Below, in pieces: positions 25,901 to 39,536 of a stretch of 64,000 nucleotides of DNA. The stretch comes from Cloeon dipterum (lineage: Eukaryota; Arthropoda; Insecta; Ephemeroptera; Baetidae): positions 17,414,886-17,478,885 of the forward strand of contig NC_088789.1 in the NCBI RefSeq assembly GCF_949628265.1, read 5' to 3'. The notes under the pieces were generated by a model. That model made no database searches. It worked only from the letters and a program-made list of their open reading frames with translations, and was not told the DNA's origin. The translations under genes and the position numbers were made by a program. How positions within the stretch are numbered: the stretch's first letter is position 1; every line of letters begins with the position of its first letter.

Positions 25901-28900
25901 TGAATGCGAGGAACTAATTTTAGGATGGTTAGCTATTAGTGAACTTTTGTAAGGAAAACATTAAAAAGCATGATGCTTTCGTACTGTGCACAGCGGCTGT
26001 TTCGGCACCGCACCGCAGACCTCGGTTCAGCGCAGTACTTTACCTCCAAAACAAAACCATAATGCAGAGAATTGTGAATCAGCGATCGTCGGAAACGTCC
26101 TGCTAATTTACTCGCATTGCTGAACAGAATCAAAAGGAGGGACCAGTGATTTTGCACAGTAATATGATGAGTAGGCCGGACATTGTTCAACAATATTGCT
26201 GATCCAGAATTCTCTTTGGTTTTGAATTTTGTTCATTGGAGACTGCTGATCCTATAAGCCTTTAGAGTTTGAAACAGCTAACTGTTAAAATACGATAACA
26301 TGCTATTTAATTTTTTTCCTTTCAAAATTTCATTGCAGTGTAAAATCCCGAATAGTTTCCATGCAGAGTTTATTTAGCCATTCGTTTATTTAAAATTTCA
26401 TAAATTCAAACAGCTTGTCGAATGCAAACTTATATTGATATATAGCTCTCACATCCAGTCAAAACTTGACTGTCTCTAACAATTTAAGTTGAAAATTTTG
26501 TCTTTAATTTATTTTATTCGCCAAAAAAACAGCTATTTTTTAATGCAAAAAACCGTCATTGCAAGATTGCATTTGAATGAGTGTGCAAACCTTGCTTTGA
26601 TGAGAGTTTGTTTTTATTCACAAATTTAATTGGATATAGCTAGCAACTTTTCCGCTTCAACAATTTTATTTTATTTTTCGTTTAATACGTTATGTGCAAT
26701 TTTATGAAAAACTTTATGGAATCTGCTCATTGTTAGCGAGACGAATTAAATAATGTTAAATTTCATCAGAATGTATTGAATCTGCCATGCTTATTTTTAT
26801 TGACTTTATATATATGTTTTCATTTTTTTGTTTATACTTTTATGTGTACTGAAAAACATAACAATTTTAATAAAATAATCAATTTTATTCATGTTAAATT
26901 ACTAAGTTGAAGAAGATTTCATTGCTGTTTTTTCCGTCCGGGTTTCCTCTCGTCCAATTCACACACGTGGAAGGGGCAGTGGGGTAAATGCAAAAAATCG
27001 GCACGTCTCTTCTCCTTATTTGGCCGATAATGCGCGTCCATGGCATGGCCGAGCAGAGGCAAAGAGGAGCCGCTCAATTAGAGGCCCTTGTTGCTCTCTC
27101 TCACTCTCGAGTCGCATTATTATTTATCCGCTTGTGATGATCCCTGCTCGAGCCGGCGTTATTCTCCCTCTTGACAGAAGTGAAACTTCATCGTTTTAAA
27201 TAGCCGACCGGCCGGGAGCGCACAATGTATAATAAAGTCCTCTTAACTACTGGGCACAGACTGCCGCGCGAGAGTGAGTGCGTCAAAAGTAGAGACTCGC
27301 GCTTTAAAAGACGCTAAGTGCGGCCCATAGTAAAGCTAACAGCCACCAATTTAATTTACTTTTCACGCGCCGCGTACAATAATTATCATTGTATAATCGG
27401 GTGTAAAACTGCTGAGCAGCAGCAGCAGGCGTGCCCGATGGTTTCCAATTGATAAAAAAGTTCAACGCGGCGACATTTGATTGGCATACTGCTTTTTGTA
27501 GCAAAACGGATTATGACACTTCATCGATATTAAATTCCAGCCTGTTGAGGTTGACGAGTGAAAAAAGAAAACCGAAACACGCTCCCCCTCGATCTCAGTG
27601 CTGGAGACTCTCTATAAATAAAATTAACAGCTTGAACCGCAGTTTTGCTTCCTGGACAACCTTATTTTAAAATTAAATCAGAACATGCAAAAGAAACACA
27701 TATTGCATATATCGTTATAAAGTTTTTACTATTTTCAAGGGGGTGAAATATAGCAATTTGGGGAGAGGGTGAGCGCACCCCTTAACACCCTTCAGCTGGT
27801 CAGGGGAGTTTAAGACGAGTCTAACAGTGGGTGTATAGTTCTGATGGTTAGAAACCGATATTTGGAGTTGACACAATTTGCAAAACACGACAGAGTTGAA
27901 AAATTCGGTATTTTAGCCGTCTATAGGCAGAGAGCTAAATAAAATTAGTGGCTCGAAAATTCGATCTATTCAAGTTTAATAACCTCGGCGGTTTTTGACG
28001 CGTTCCTTATAATTTTCCCAACAGCGAAGTACCCTCTCGGAAGTGGGTGTTTTAGTCTCCTTTGAAAGGCAAAGTCAATATTCACACAGACACAAAATTG
28101 ATATGTGCTGCGTCTTCTTCTTGGGCACACAATATAATAAAGAAGGGCACATAAAAGATTGAGATAAGGCCTATTATTTGGCGGTCAACAAAGTGAAATT
28201 AAATCAATAAGGCGGCGGCGTGAAAAGAAAATCGGCTACCGAGCGACACAGCACTATATCATCCTTATTATATGTTATGAATAAATGTTCACACGGTTCA
28301 AGCCGAATTTATGCTGATTCACGCGCCGCATAATTACGCGCCGCGAGCAGAAGAGAGGAGGTTAAAATTGTATTAGACCGCCGCGCGTCCATCGTCATCT
28401 CCTCTGATTCGACACAATAATGCCGATTGCGACTGGTCGATTGGCGTGAATACGGCTTTGTCATCGCCTCGAGATTTATTGGCCAGATACTGCATGCGTT
28501 CGCGGCTGGCAAGTGGCCGCTAATTTGCATGCAGCACGCGAACAGCCTCTTCAACCTCGCGCACACAAATGCGGCCAGCTGCGCTTTTTTCAGCAAAATA
28601 TTTTTAGATTTTATACATGGAGATGAATTAATTAATTTCTTTACTGCCGTCCTTCAGGGTATGAAATTCGATGAAATTTTGCCACAACACTTCTGTTTTG
28701 AAAAATTTGCAAAAAAAATCATGAACTATTCTGATGAACTAAGAAAATCACACTTTATTTGATTTGTCTCGCTGAGCGGATATACTAAATTCGAAACTTA
28801 TTGAAATGCGACTAGCTTTTCAAAAAATTTCGACAGCTTGAAATTTGTTAAAATTTTTGACTGGTTAATTATGGAGACGAATAGAATCTATAGCCAACGA

Positions 28901-31900
28901 AAAGTAAAGGAACTATTCTTCTGGAAAATTTTCAGCATCTCTTATCAAACACTATCAGATAGCAACGAAAAACCACTACACTAAGATATGTTCAAATATC
29001 AAAATCCTTTGTGAAGAGATTCAAGCATTTTATTTTTAGAATTAGCTCGGGTTGATTTCTCTATATTGAAAAACAGTTCACTTGAAATGAACTGAAGCGA
29101 AAGAACTATATCAGTTGCGGTGAAGCACAAATGCCGGTCTTAAACGCGATTAAGCTCAGAACAGAACTGCATAAATTATCCGCGGCAGATTGAAACGAGA
29201 AATGAAGAAATTGACTTGCCGTGAAACCGCAAGGACAAACAATCGGCCTCGAGGTGAATTAAAAATTATTGCGCGCATAAATTATAGCTGACAAATTGAG
29301 GTTGCTCCAGAAGGTATAAATGATATATTAATTTGTTTGTTTGATCAACGTGAAAGGGTCGCGAGCAGCAAAAGCAATTGTTCAATGAAAGCAGCAATTT
29401 TATTTATGTGCGTGTAAAAGGTGGAAAAAGATATTTACTGCTTTTTGCTTCAAAAGACAGATCAGATATTATTTAACAAGATTTCAGGCACGCATATCAC
29501 ATCATGGTATTTCCTGAGCGCCCTGATGGCTTCAAAAGGGTCAAATTGCACAAAATCTGAAAGCTCGACTAGGGCGATCCAACGGTGTGCAAATCTTGCT
29601 GATGGTAATTAATAAAATCGATCGCTCGAGGGCTACATTGATATGCCAGGGTTCGATTTCTGACCTGTTCTGGTGGTCCTCTTTCACCTCAGCCTGTTCC
29701 GAGGGTAATTTTGATTTTCTACATTCACTTGAACTTTTATTCAAAATATGACCCTCTTTATCTCAAAAACTGAAAGTTTTACCATCCTGAACATTTCTAG
29801 GCATGTTGCACATACATTTCATCTTGTTCTTAGAAATTAAAAATTAAAGAGGCTTTTTCAGATGTTCAAAATTTAGTAATAAACTATAAAATTACTCAAA
29901 AATGAAAATTCCGAAAACACTTTTGCAAATATCAAGTTGTTGGCCGTATAAATAGGCATCTTTTGGCACAAATTTTGACGTTCTAGCTTTATTGAAACTC
30001 GAGATATTCTCAATTTTGTAAGCTCCGAGAGGCTAATTTTCATAGATTCCACCATGATTTTTAGGAAAAACATTTTCCCGTCAAACTCAGTTATTTCGAC
30101 AGCTAAAAACTTACCATAAAACCAAAATTGTAATCAATAAAGCGTTGAAATATAGCAGCCCATATCAAATTATATGACCTTTTTAAAAAATATTTACCGA
30201 AAAAATTAGCAAACTGCATCAATTCGATAAAAATCTTAACTCTTTGATTAAAATAGGAACCAATAACGAAAGATATTTTAGGAAAATGCTGGTAAGAATA
30301 AATTTCAGTTACACAAACGAAAACCGCAGGAAGGTGGCAGGGAAATCCGCCGCCGCTGCCGCCAAATGACTGCAACTCGGCAGCAAATTGAAAGCGCGGC
30401 GGCCTTGGCGCCGAGAGCAATTGTACATAAATGAATAGAGTGAGTCAAGACGCGCATTAAACACTGCTTTTTCATCGCGCGCCATCATGTTTTTGTGCCG
30501 GTCACTTATCCTCGGTTCGCAACAAACGAATCCAATTTTCGAGTGGGTACTGCTAAGGCGAACAAAAAATATATTTATATCCCCTTTTGTGCATCCAAAG
30601 TGATGTTATCAAAACTACGAAACGCTGAGAGTGAAAACTGTTTTGATAAATGCAAAGTAGACTCTGTCACACGGTTTATTGTCAAAGCTGAAAAGGTGTC
30701 AACATCTGCTGCCTCACAGATTTAATCGGCCCCGCAGCACAGCCAGATTTCGACGATTGTGCTCTCGCTAATCCGATTAGTCAATGAGAGAGCCGAGCAC
30801 AGCGTCGATTCTATATAATTGTCCCGCTTTATATCATTGTTTACTCTGCGGCTCCCACATTTTCCTATAATTATACCCAACCGCTTTCAATACCTGTGGA
30901 CAAATATTTCCGTGCTGCTTTTCTCATAGAAAAGCTTCCAATTTCCACTTTTGAATCGTTTTGCCTTATAGGGGAGGCAAATAAAGGAAACGACTCCCTT
31001 TATTCAGAGTGACTTTTCGCCAAACAATATTTGTCACTCACTTTTGGGTTGACGTCAAGAGAAGAATGCACGCTGTTTGCTCAATGAAATCTCAATTTTG
31101 TTACCAGAATGCGAGGGACAAATGATTTAGGCCGGCTTAACCATGAATTTCTTTATATATAAATCAAAGTGTATATAATATTTTTTAAGCGCCAATCATC
31201 AATTTAATAAAAACTTTATTAGAAGCTTTTGCCATAGACTTTGATGTACAAAATTGTCTAATTTCATCAGCCCTATGAATTTACACTTTTGCTATCTAAC
31301 TCTCAATACAAGGCCAAACTAGTGCCCCTTAATTCTTCGATAAAAATAATATTTTTAAATAGATCAAAGATATCCAAAAGCAGGAAATATCATACTATTT
31401 GAGGAAACTATCAATTCAAGCGTTACAAATAAATGCAGACCCTGACAGAAGTTGATTTCTAAATTTATGCTTTAATCAAGGCGGAAATTTGCGGTCTGCG
31501 GACAGGTTTACGACTCGTTTCGAACGCCATCTTACAAATTTATTTTATCTAAGCTGCTGGTGCTGGGCCAAGAGGAAAAAATTGTAAGTCAATTAAAGGC
31601 CGCAAAGCATTGAAAAGAATGCTCGGCTGCAATTAAACATAAAAATTGTACGGCACAGAGATTGCTGAACAATTCATTGTAAAAGTGTAACTTTGGCATC
31701 GCGAACAATGCAGCTTTACAGCTTTCATCAGACACGACTGCCGTTTTTTTCCAGCACACATCCGCAAAAACTGCTATAGGACATTTTTATGGCCAATCTC
31801 TTATTTTAGCACGTAATATAAAAGCAGAGTTTTATTGCCAGAACGACGCAACGACACGCGGTTAATTCAGCCGAATGTATATAATTGAAATGTTAATTTT

Positions 31901-34900
31901 TGAAAAATTCTCGCCAGACCTTCAGTTTCACGCAAAAGACGTGTTTTGCATCTTTAATGCGCCGCCTTTTATTGTGTTACACGCGCGCGGCTTTATTATT
32001 ATTTTCTCTTTTTCCTTTCGTCGAGCGTGTTTGTGAAAATTCGCCGCCGGATAATTATCGGCGAATGCTGCGGAAAATTTGCATGAGCGGTACAAGTGAA
32101 ATGTTTTATCGCTTCTCAACAGAAAATAATTTTTCTCAACAACTGCTGCTTGCTTTTCATGAATAAATTTTTATGCAAAGGCCAAAAGTTAGAAATATAT
32201 ATTTTTTAACATTTCAAAATGACTTAATTTACTCTTCCTTGTTTAATTTTAAAAATTAAAAATATAAAATTTAAATATGTATATTCCAAACTGTTTTCTT
32301 CTTTCATCAATCTCTTCGCCGCCTTTGGTATTGCGACCAATAGGAGGGAATACGGTGACATTTAGCCCAGAATTGTGTTTCTCGAGGCGATAAACTTATG
32401 AAACGACACCACGAGTTTTGACCAAGTTAATTTAACTCAAAAAAATATTCCCCCGGGGGACAGGGGGTAAGGTCTCAGCCCCCAACTGCAACCTCATAAA
32501 AGTCTAAATTAGTTATTTTCAAATAAGTTTGGGTTAATTCTTCTCGAAATCTAGTCAAAAAAAATTGTCCAGGGTGCAAAAAAACTTTTTTTTTAATTTG
32601 ACCAGGTCACCAGGGGCAAATATATTATTTTCCATTCAAAGTTATTATTCTTTGAATTAATCCCCCTCTTAAAAATGTCGTATAGCACTCGTTCTGAATT
32701 GCTTGTCAATACATACATATATTTTAGAATAAAAATAGAAAGCAAAAAAGGCAAGAATGCTTGTAAACTTTGAGCCCCTGTAAAATAGTCAATTTTTAGG
32801 CATTTTTGCCAGATACTTTAGGATGCGACATGAGGATTACTAGGCAACCTCTCCAGCAAATTTTGTCCAATTCTGAGAGGACTAATGCCAACGTGGTGTC
32901 GATACAATAATATGTTTTATTATCTCATATATCTCTAAATAATTCTGTGATTAAACGATAAGTTATTTTCATTTGATCAAAGGCTTGCTTGTTAATAAGA
33001 TTAAAATTATTTTGAAACGTCAAAACGCAGCTGGGCTGAGCTGTTTAGTTGAGCAATAATCAATCCGTAAAAAGGCTTTCCTCCCTCGATCAGCCGACCG
33101 ACAATACTGGGAGTTGCTGCACTGACTTTTTATTCCAAATCCGCTGTGGATGTTCGATCGCGCACAGAGCTGTATGAATGGACCGATAATGGCAATTTGT
33201 GTGCAACGCAGGGGCGTCATGCAGCATTAGATGCACTGATGATTACGCAGGCCCGCGTTTTATTATTGTTGTCAAGTACATTTCGTGTGCAAGCCGCCGC
33301 CGACACACAAAATAAATCAATCGCAGAATTTTAAAAACGGCGCCGCTGCTTTGTATGCATGGATAACACGGCCCATTAGGCATCGCCCTTTTTACTAATC
33401 GACAAACAAAAAAGCTTAGTCACATACAGCAGCAACGAACGTTTATTGACTGCGCTGAGCGTACATATAGACCAAAATATTTTCCTGCTAGCTTTTAATA
33501 TCGAAAATGCATTCGCCGCCGCGCGCGCACATTTTCATGCTTTATTATTTATTGATACATTTCGACTGTCTGGGGCTTAGTATACTTATTTTCCTCGATT
33601 CCACGGAACTGCAATTTGGGAGGAATTTATAGACCAGTCATGAAATTTTAATTCTGGTTAATTTTTATTCAATTCATGGAGACTGTTGTAAATACTAAGA
33701 CATTAAGCAAAAAATCAAGCAAATTTACAATTGTACTTTGAGCCGACATTTATTTGTAATTTAAAAAAAACATAAGGGGCTGTGGAGAAGATCTTTATAA
33801 TTCAGCGGCTATGATTGCTATACATTAGAGCAAAAATCTTGGCAAATTCAAAGAGCTGATGAAATTTGAAATATTTAAAATTTTAAAATATCCTAGAAAT
33901 TTTCCCGGAAAAGCCTTTTTAATAAAATTACTCGAATTACCCAATTAAATAAATTGAAAAAGCCATAGAAATAAGCTAGATTTTATGAAAACCATCATAC
34001 AAAATCAAATATCTATTACCATCACATTACAAGCCGTCACATTTCCGCACGTGATTTTCCCAGGCGCTCTTTTGTGTAGGAAATTTTGGAACGATCGCAA
34101 ACTTTTGCAAAAATCACACATACGTTTATTCATCTCAATGAGCAGATTAAAAAAAATGTATCGTTTATTGAAATCCGACCATTTTCAAGAATTCTGGTAG
34201 TTCTTTAAAATTACAGAGGCGTGTGCATCTGGCGAACCATAACCATAAACAACGGGAACTCTTCCTTTGGCAAATTGTCAGTTTTAGCTATAGAGATAAA
34301 TTTGTCCTAATAGAATGAAGGCTTTTTCGAGAGAAGCAAATCGATATTAGAAAAATAATATTTTCTGCTCTCGCAGCATCGGCGATCGCAGCCAAAGCGA
34401 TGATTAACGAGCGGTGCCCGTGTTTGGCACTCCCAATTTGTCGTTGCTCTCGCATTTATAAGTATATTTTGCCTAATGCCGAGGTGGGCAGGCCGGGGGC
34501 TATTAAAAATTCACTTTGTCCCCGCGTGTGTGGCTGTTTTATATTACAGAAACAGGTTACGCACTCTAATTGCTGGCGCGGCAGCTTCTTTGTCAGCAGA
34601 TTGGGATCTGCTCTTTTCTTGTTTTCCATTTAATAACGCGAGGACACTATTAGCCGCTTCAGTAGCGAGCCGCACCGAATAAAATAACACGGCCACGGCT
34701 GGATGGAACACACCCACATTGTGACACGACTTGGCTCTCAGGAATTGGGCACAAAGCTATGGGGCGCACAAAAGCTTGTCCCGGCAGCTAGGAGCTCATT
34801 AGCGCCGCAAAACAGATTCCACGAGAGGATATTAGGGTGCTCTACTCTGCACCACCGCAATTCCGGTTGTAGTTTAATTCTTTTGGAAATGTCTCGAGTC

Positions 34901-37900
34901 GGCGAAATAAATTGGCATATACTGGGGTCAAGCAAACTTGACGAGTTTACACCAGAAATCAGTCTTTACTAGTGGATTGCTGAAAGACAAATAAATTGAT
35001 ATTGAAAATTGAAATAAAAATATTTCCACAGAATATATATTTTTCGGAGTTTATGGGACAATTTTGGAAAACTTTGACACCTCAGTGTTCTATATTATGT
35101 TCATTTTAGTTTCTAATTAAAAAATTTGAAATTAGTTCCGGATATTGGAATTTTGAAAATTTTCTCCCTTTGAAATGATGTGTGAAAATTTTGGAGTGGT
35201 TTTCATTTTTGTTTCCGAGACATTCCTCTTTAAAACTCGAAAAAACACGGTTTTTCGGACTTTTTCGTGTAGTTTTTCAGTTTAAACCGTCAGAATTGCC
35301 AAAATTACCCACTGTTAGACTCGTTTCAACCTCCCCTGACTATAGCTGAAGAGTTTTGGGAATGTTAACCACTCACCCTAAAATTGCAATAATATTAATG
35401 CTCATTAAAAAATTAAAAAACCTTTTAATCCGCTGGAATTAACGTATGACAAGTAAAACTTAAAATACACAATCCTAGTGAAATTGAAAAGGTCCAAGAC
35501 AATGACATCATTAAAATCGCCACCTCCGCGTGGCATCGTATGTGTATGTGTGTTTCGCCGCCGATTCAAGCCCCAGCATGACAGAGAAATTGATATTTGC
35601 CCAGGTGCTCAAGCAGCTAAATAACAGCTTTCGAATGGGTGCTGTCGTGCACACACAACAATTGTTTATCTTTCGCGCCTCCATTTATTAATAATAATTC
35701 AATTATCGGTGACTAGAATGTGTCATTACGCGCTCGACTTTGATGTCGACGCGCACCAATTGTCCTCGTATGTTTATTTGCCAAATTGTGTTTGCTCTCT
35801 CGCGCCGATAAATGCCTTTCAATTCCTTCAACATTAGAGACAAAAAAACAATTCTGGTGCGGTTATTCTTGCGTGCGTCATCGCGTGGTTTTGTGATTGA
35901 TTGGAGAGCAAACAAAATTAAATTCGTCTCTGCGCGGACACAAGACTTATTGAAATAATTTCTTTGTTTCACAACTTGTGAATATTTTTTTCGGGCTGGA
36001 ATTGTACAATTTTGAAAGAAAAAATATGACATGCAATTTTAAGTTTTAAAGTGTATCGTTACAACTAACAGAATGCTAATTAAAATTTCAGACTGTGCCA
36101 AATTTCTCGAACGGGTTCTTAGTGGTTTTTCTCTTGGTTTGAATTCCTCTTGACAAGACAGAAGTATATATGAGCTAAGTTTCCCTCCTGGCATAAATAA
36201 ATTGGGATTTTTACAATAGAGAGACAGCACTCACCGCCTGATAAGCATGCAAACTTTGCGGAGCCGATTTTCTTAGAAATTCAAACGATATCAATTTGGG
36301 AAAATTTTTGCTCTTTCCCAATCTTTCAGAAATATTTAAGGTAAAATTGATCAAATTGTGCTGTACCTAACCACTTTAATCGACAAGCTCTAATAATTAT
36401 TGTCATTTGCTGGATGGAAAAATTAAAACAAAAGAAAGTTTCACTCAGCTGAAACAATGAAGAGCAGGGGCATTGAAACGATAATTTACAGTATATAAAA
36501 ATTTTTGCTCTCGACTCTCGGCGTTGAGAGTGCATTTTGTAACCGCCAAACGCAATGAAAATGCGATTTGGAGAGAGCACTTGAAATAACACACAAACAT
36601 AATGACCCTTAACTCTGACTGATGGCAAAGGGGGTTTCACGATCCGACGACGAGAGCACACACATAATAAAATAAAATTCAGCAGCCACTCTGTATGCTC
36701 TCTCCCACTTCCCGCGACGACGTTCAGCTGCCGCTGCCGCGCACACGTATATATAAAATTGACATAACAACCGTCGCACCCCCTCGGCTCACAAAAGCAA
36801 CCCCTGCCTATTGTATCATCATTTGTCTGTATCAAATCGAGCCGATTATTATTAGCACGTGCGCGTCAAAATTCGAGAAATTTGCTGCGGTCAACTTGGC
36901 GCATTGTTTGCGGTCTATGCACTCTCGAAATTCGAGCCCTGGGAAAGGGCGCAGAAAATTGTCTGCGTGTCCATCGAGGGGACACTACTTGACCGAGGAG
37001 AATTTATTCCATAGAGACTTCAACTGTCGCGATCGATGGAAATTTCAATTGCAGAAAAGCGTTTTGACTGGTTGCTTTCTTCTGTGCGAAATTTGGCGGG
37101 CGACGCGATTAAAAATTTGACATACCGTGTCTTGAGCCTTCTTCTCGGCTTACTGTAAATGTGGTAATAGTATTGTGTTGCCCTATTAAATTTATTATAT
37201 CGCTGAGTGAGCTGGTGTGCTCAGTCAAGGGAAACTCCAGCTCGCATCTCGCCTCGTCTTGTTTTTCTCATGCGCGGCGGCCGCAGATTGAATTACGATT
37301 TTCTCAAAGGGCGATCGAGAGAGAAGGAAAGGCTGCCAACATACCGCACCGAGAGAGCAGCGATATGAAAACCCAATTCTCATATCACTTTCAAACAACT
37401 TATAACACACCACTTTATGGCATCGCGCGCCAAGATAATTTATATTTTGCGATCAGCCAGCAAACTCAGCCGTTAATCAGCTCCCCTCTGGAGTAATTAT
37501 TAATTACACCAGATTGATTTCCTCACGCAACTCGTCGTTCGCAACCCGATCCAAGATTATTTATAATTAAACTGTTTTTCCTCTGAATTGTCGCAGGCCA
37601 CCCGACCGAGGAGGGCTCCGGAGGTCACCACGGTGGCGGGCTGACCAAGAAACAACGCAAAGCCCGCACCGCCTTCACCGACCACCAGCTGCAGACGCTG
37701 GAGAAGAGTTTCGAGCGGCAAAAATACCTCAGTGTACAAGATAGAATGGAGCTGGCGGCAAAACTGAGCCTCTCGGACACCCAAGTCAAAACTTGGTACC
37801 AAAACAGACGGTGAGTTCAAATATGGAATTTTGGAACCAAACATTATTGTTTTGCTAAAAAGGATGACAAGACTGCAATGGACAGTTTGAAATAGCAAAT

Positions 37901-39497
37901 TTTCTGACAGTGCCGATGTACTCCTGAGGGTCAAATTAGGTTAGAAAGCCAAATCATTTTTGGTTGACAATTCGACAGGACGGGCCGAAAATCGGTGGAA
38001 ACGTAAAAAAACCGTTACTTAGGCGGGTTTCAATCTGAAAAGTTCGACAAGAACCAATCAGAGAAGTAAGTAGTTGTTCTATCTGATTGGCCAGATAAGA
38101 CGGCAGCGCCACAGTGACAGCTAAAGAAAGTAAGTGAAAGGCAGATCAACCAGCCTGGTCGCTTTTGTTGGCTGTCACTTTGGCGCTGCTGTCTCGATCT
38201 AATTGACAGACCAGCACCCAGTATTAGTAAAACAGTTTATCATAGAGAATAATACTGCGTTTTTCCAATTGGTAACCGCGGTGACTCAGACCAAAAACCA
38301 CCAAACCAACGGGTTTTAAACCAATTCACTACCACAAATCATGCTATCACAAATCATGGCTGATGTAGCATATTATATTAATCTTTTCTTATTTTGACGA
38401 TGGCAAAAAACATTAATTATTAGACATTTCTGCTTTTTGCAAATCTGAGCGTCTCGAGCGGTGTGTACACGGCTGCTTCAATGTCGGAATTCGATTTTGC
38501 GACGCGCGGGATGCATTGCAGCGAGGGTGACAGAGGGAGAGGGTGCGCTGCAGGGGCTGCACACACACGTAGCGAAGACGAAGCGCCATGCAAATCGAGC
38601 TGGCAGCGCAAGATGCCCTAGCTAGCTATTATTCCGACGCGGCTACACACAAGAGTATTATGCAAATCACGCTTGACGCCTCAAATAGGTTTAGCTTCTC
38701 AGCCAATGAGCTCGATTACCACGTGACCACGCCCAGTTCCCCGCAGCAGAGCGAAAGAGGTGAGAGAAGAGCGAGAGAGATGCAGCGCAGCTCGCGAAGT
38801 GCCACTCGTAGTTGGAAAATGGGACGAAGGGTTAATCTTTTCATCTGTTAGGATATGCTTGTTGCGGAACACACTTTGTCAAATGTTTCACTGAGATGGC
38901 AAAAATTCTTCCTATCATTTGAACCCTTTCTCAAAATTTATTTTTGAGGGATTGAGAGGAAACTAAAATCAATAGCGTAAATAAATCTGAATTTAACTAG
39001 ACTGTGTGTTTTGAAAACACAGCACTGCTTATGGTGGAAATAATTTCATTTTATATTAGTCAATTTTGCTATCCCATAACCAACTAGTCCAAAACTTGAC
39101 AGTTTATAACATTGTTGTCTTGTATCAAACCTTCTAATTTATCAAAATGCACGTCCTCGTACTATATTTTCTCATCCTCTGGATCGTCAGATTAATAAAT
39201 TGGCTTAGTTGTTAGTGAAATTAAATGGAATATTTGCACGAGGACCCGGTGCAGTGAGTCTCCTTTTCGTGCAAATTAGCATAACAATCGTCTCTCGTGA
39301 GTTTCATTCACGTGGTGCCTCTGCCTCTCTCTTGAAAAGCATTTTATTTTTCTTATTTTATCAATCGCAAATGCAATCGAAACGAAATCTCCTTCTCGGC
39401 GGCGCAAGGTGCCAATTACGGACACAAATGATGACGTGGCGAATTTCAAACAATTACACATTTTCATTTTATATCTCTCTCGACGCGATTCTCTCTG

Positions 39498-39536
<39 letters not shown>

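Larger units (their letters stand above)
23546..37596 (+). other. BarH intron 1 (about 14 kb)
   Basis: Large phase-1 intron between the N-terminal exon and the homeodomain exon. It contains family A copies near 23.8-24.4, 27.8 and 35.2 kb, a family D copy at 29.5-29.9 kb, a family B copy at 32.5 kb, and a family E copy at 34.1 kb. Perfect POU octamers (ATTTGCAT) occur at 28523-28530 and 32077-32084. No additional exon can be supported. Its size suggests it may hold enhancers, as at other homeobox genes, but the sequence alone does not show this. Confidence 0.75.

Noticed and set aside
29640..29670. tRNA-like B box (GGTTCGATTTC)
   Set aside because: No cloverleaf can be drawn around it and the homologous site at 44.4 kb is changed, so it is not a tRNA gene.
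36326..37120. 169-codon minus frame and 141-codon plus frame in BarH intron 1
   Set aside because: Cys- and Phe-rich, low-information translations with no domain, signal peptide or promoter context. Most likely chance.
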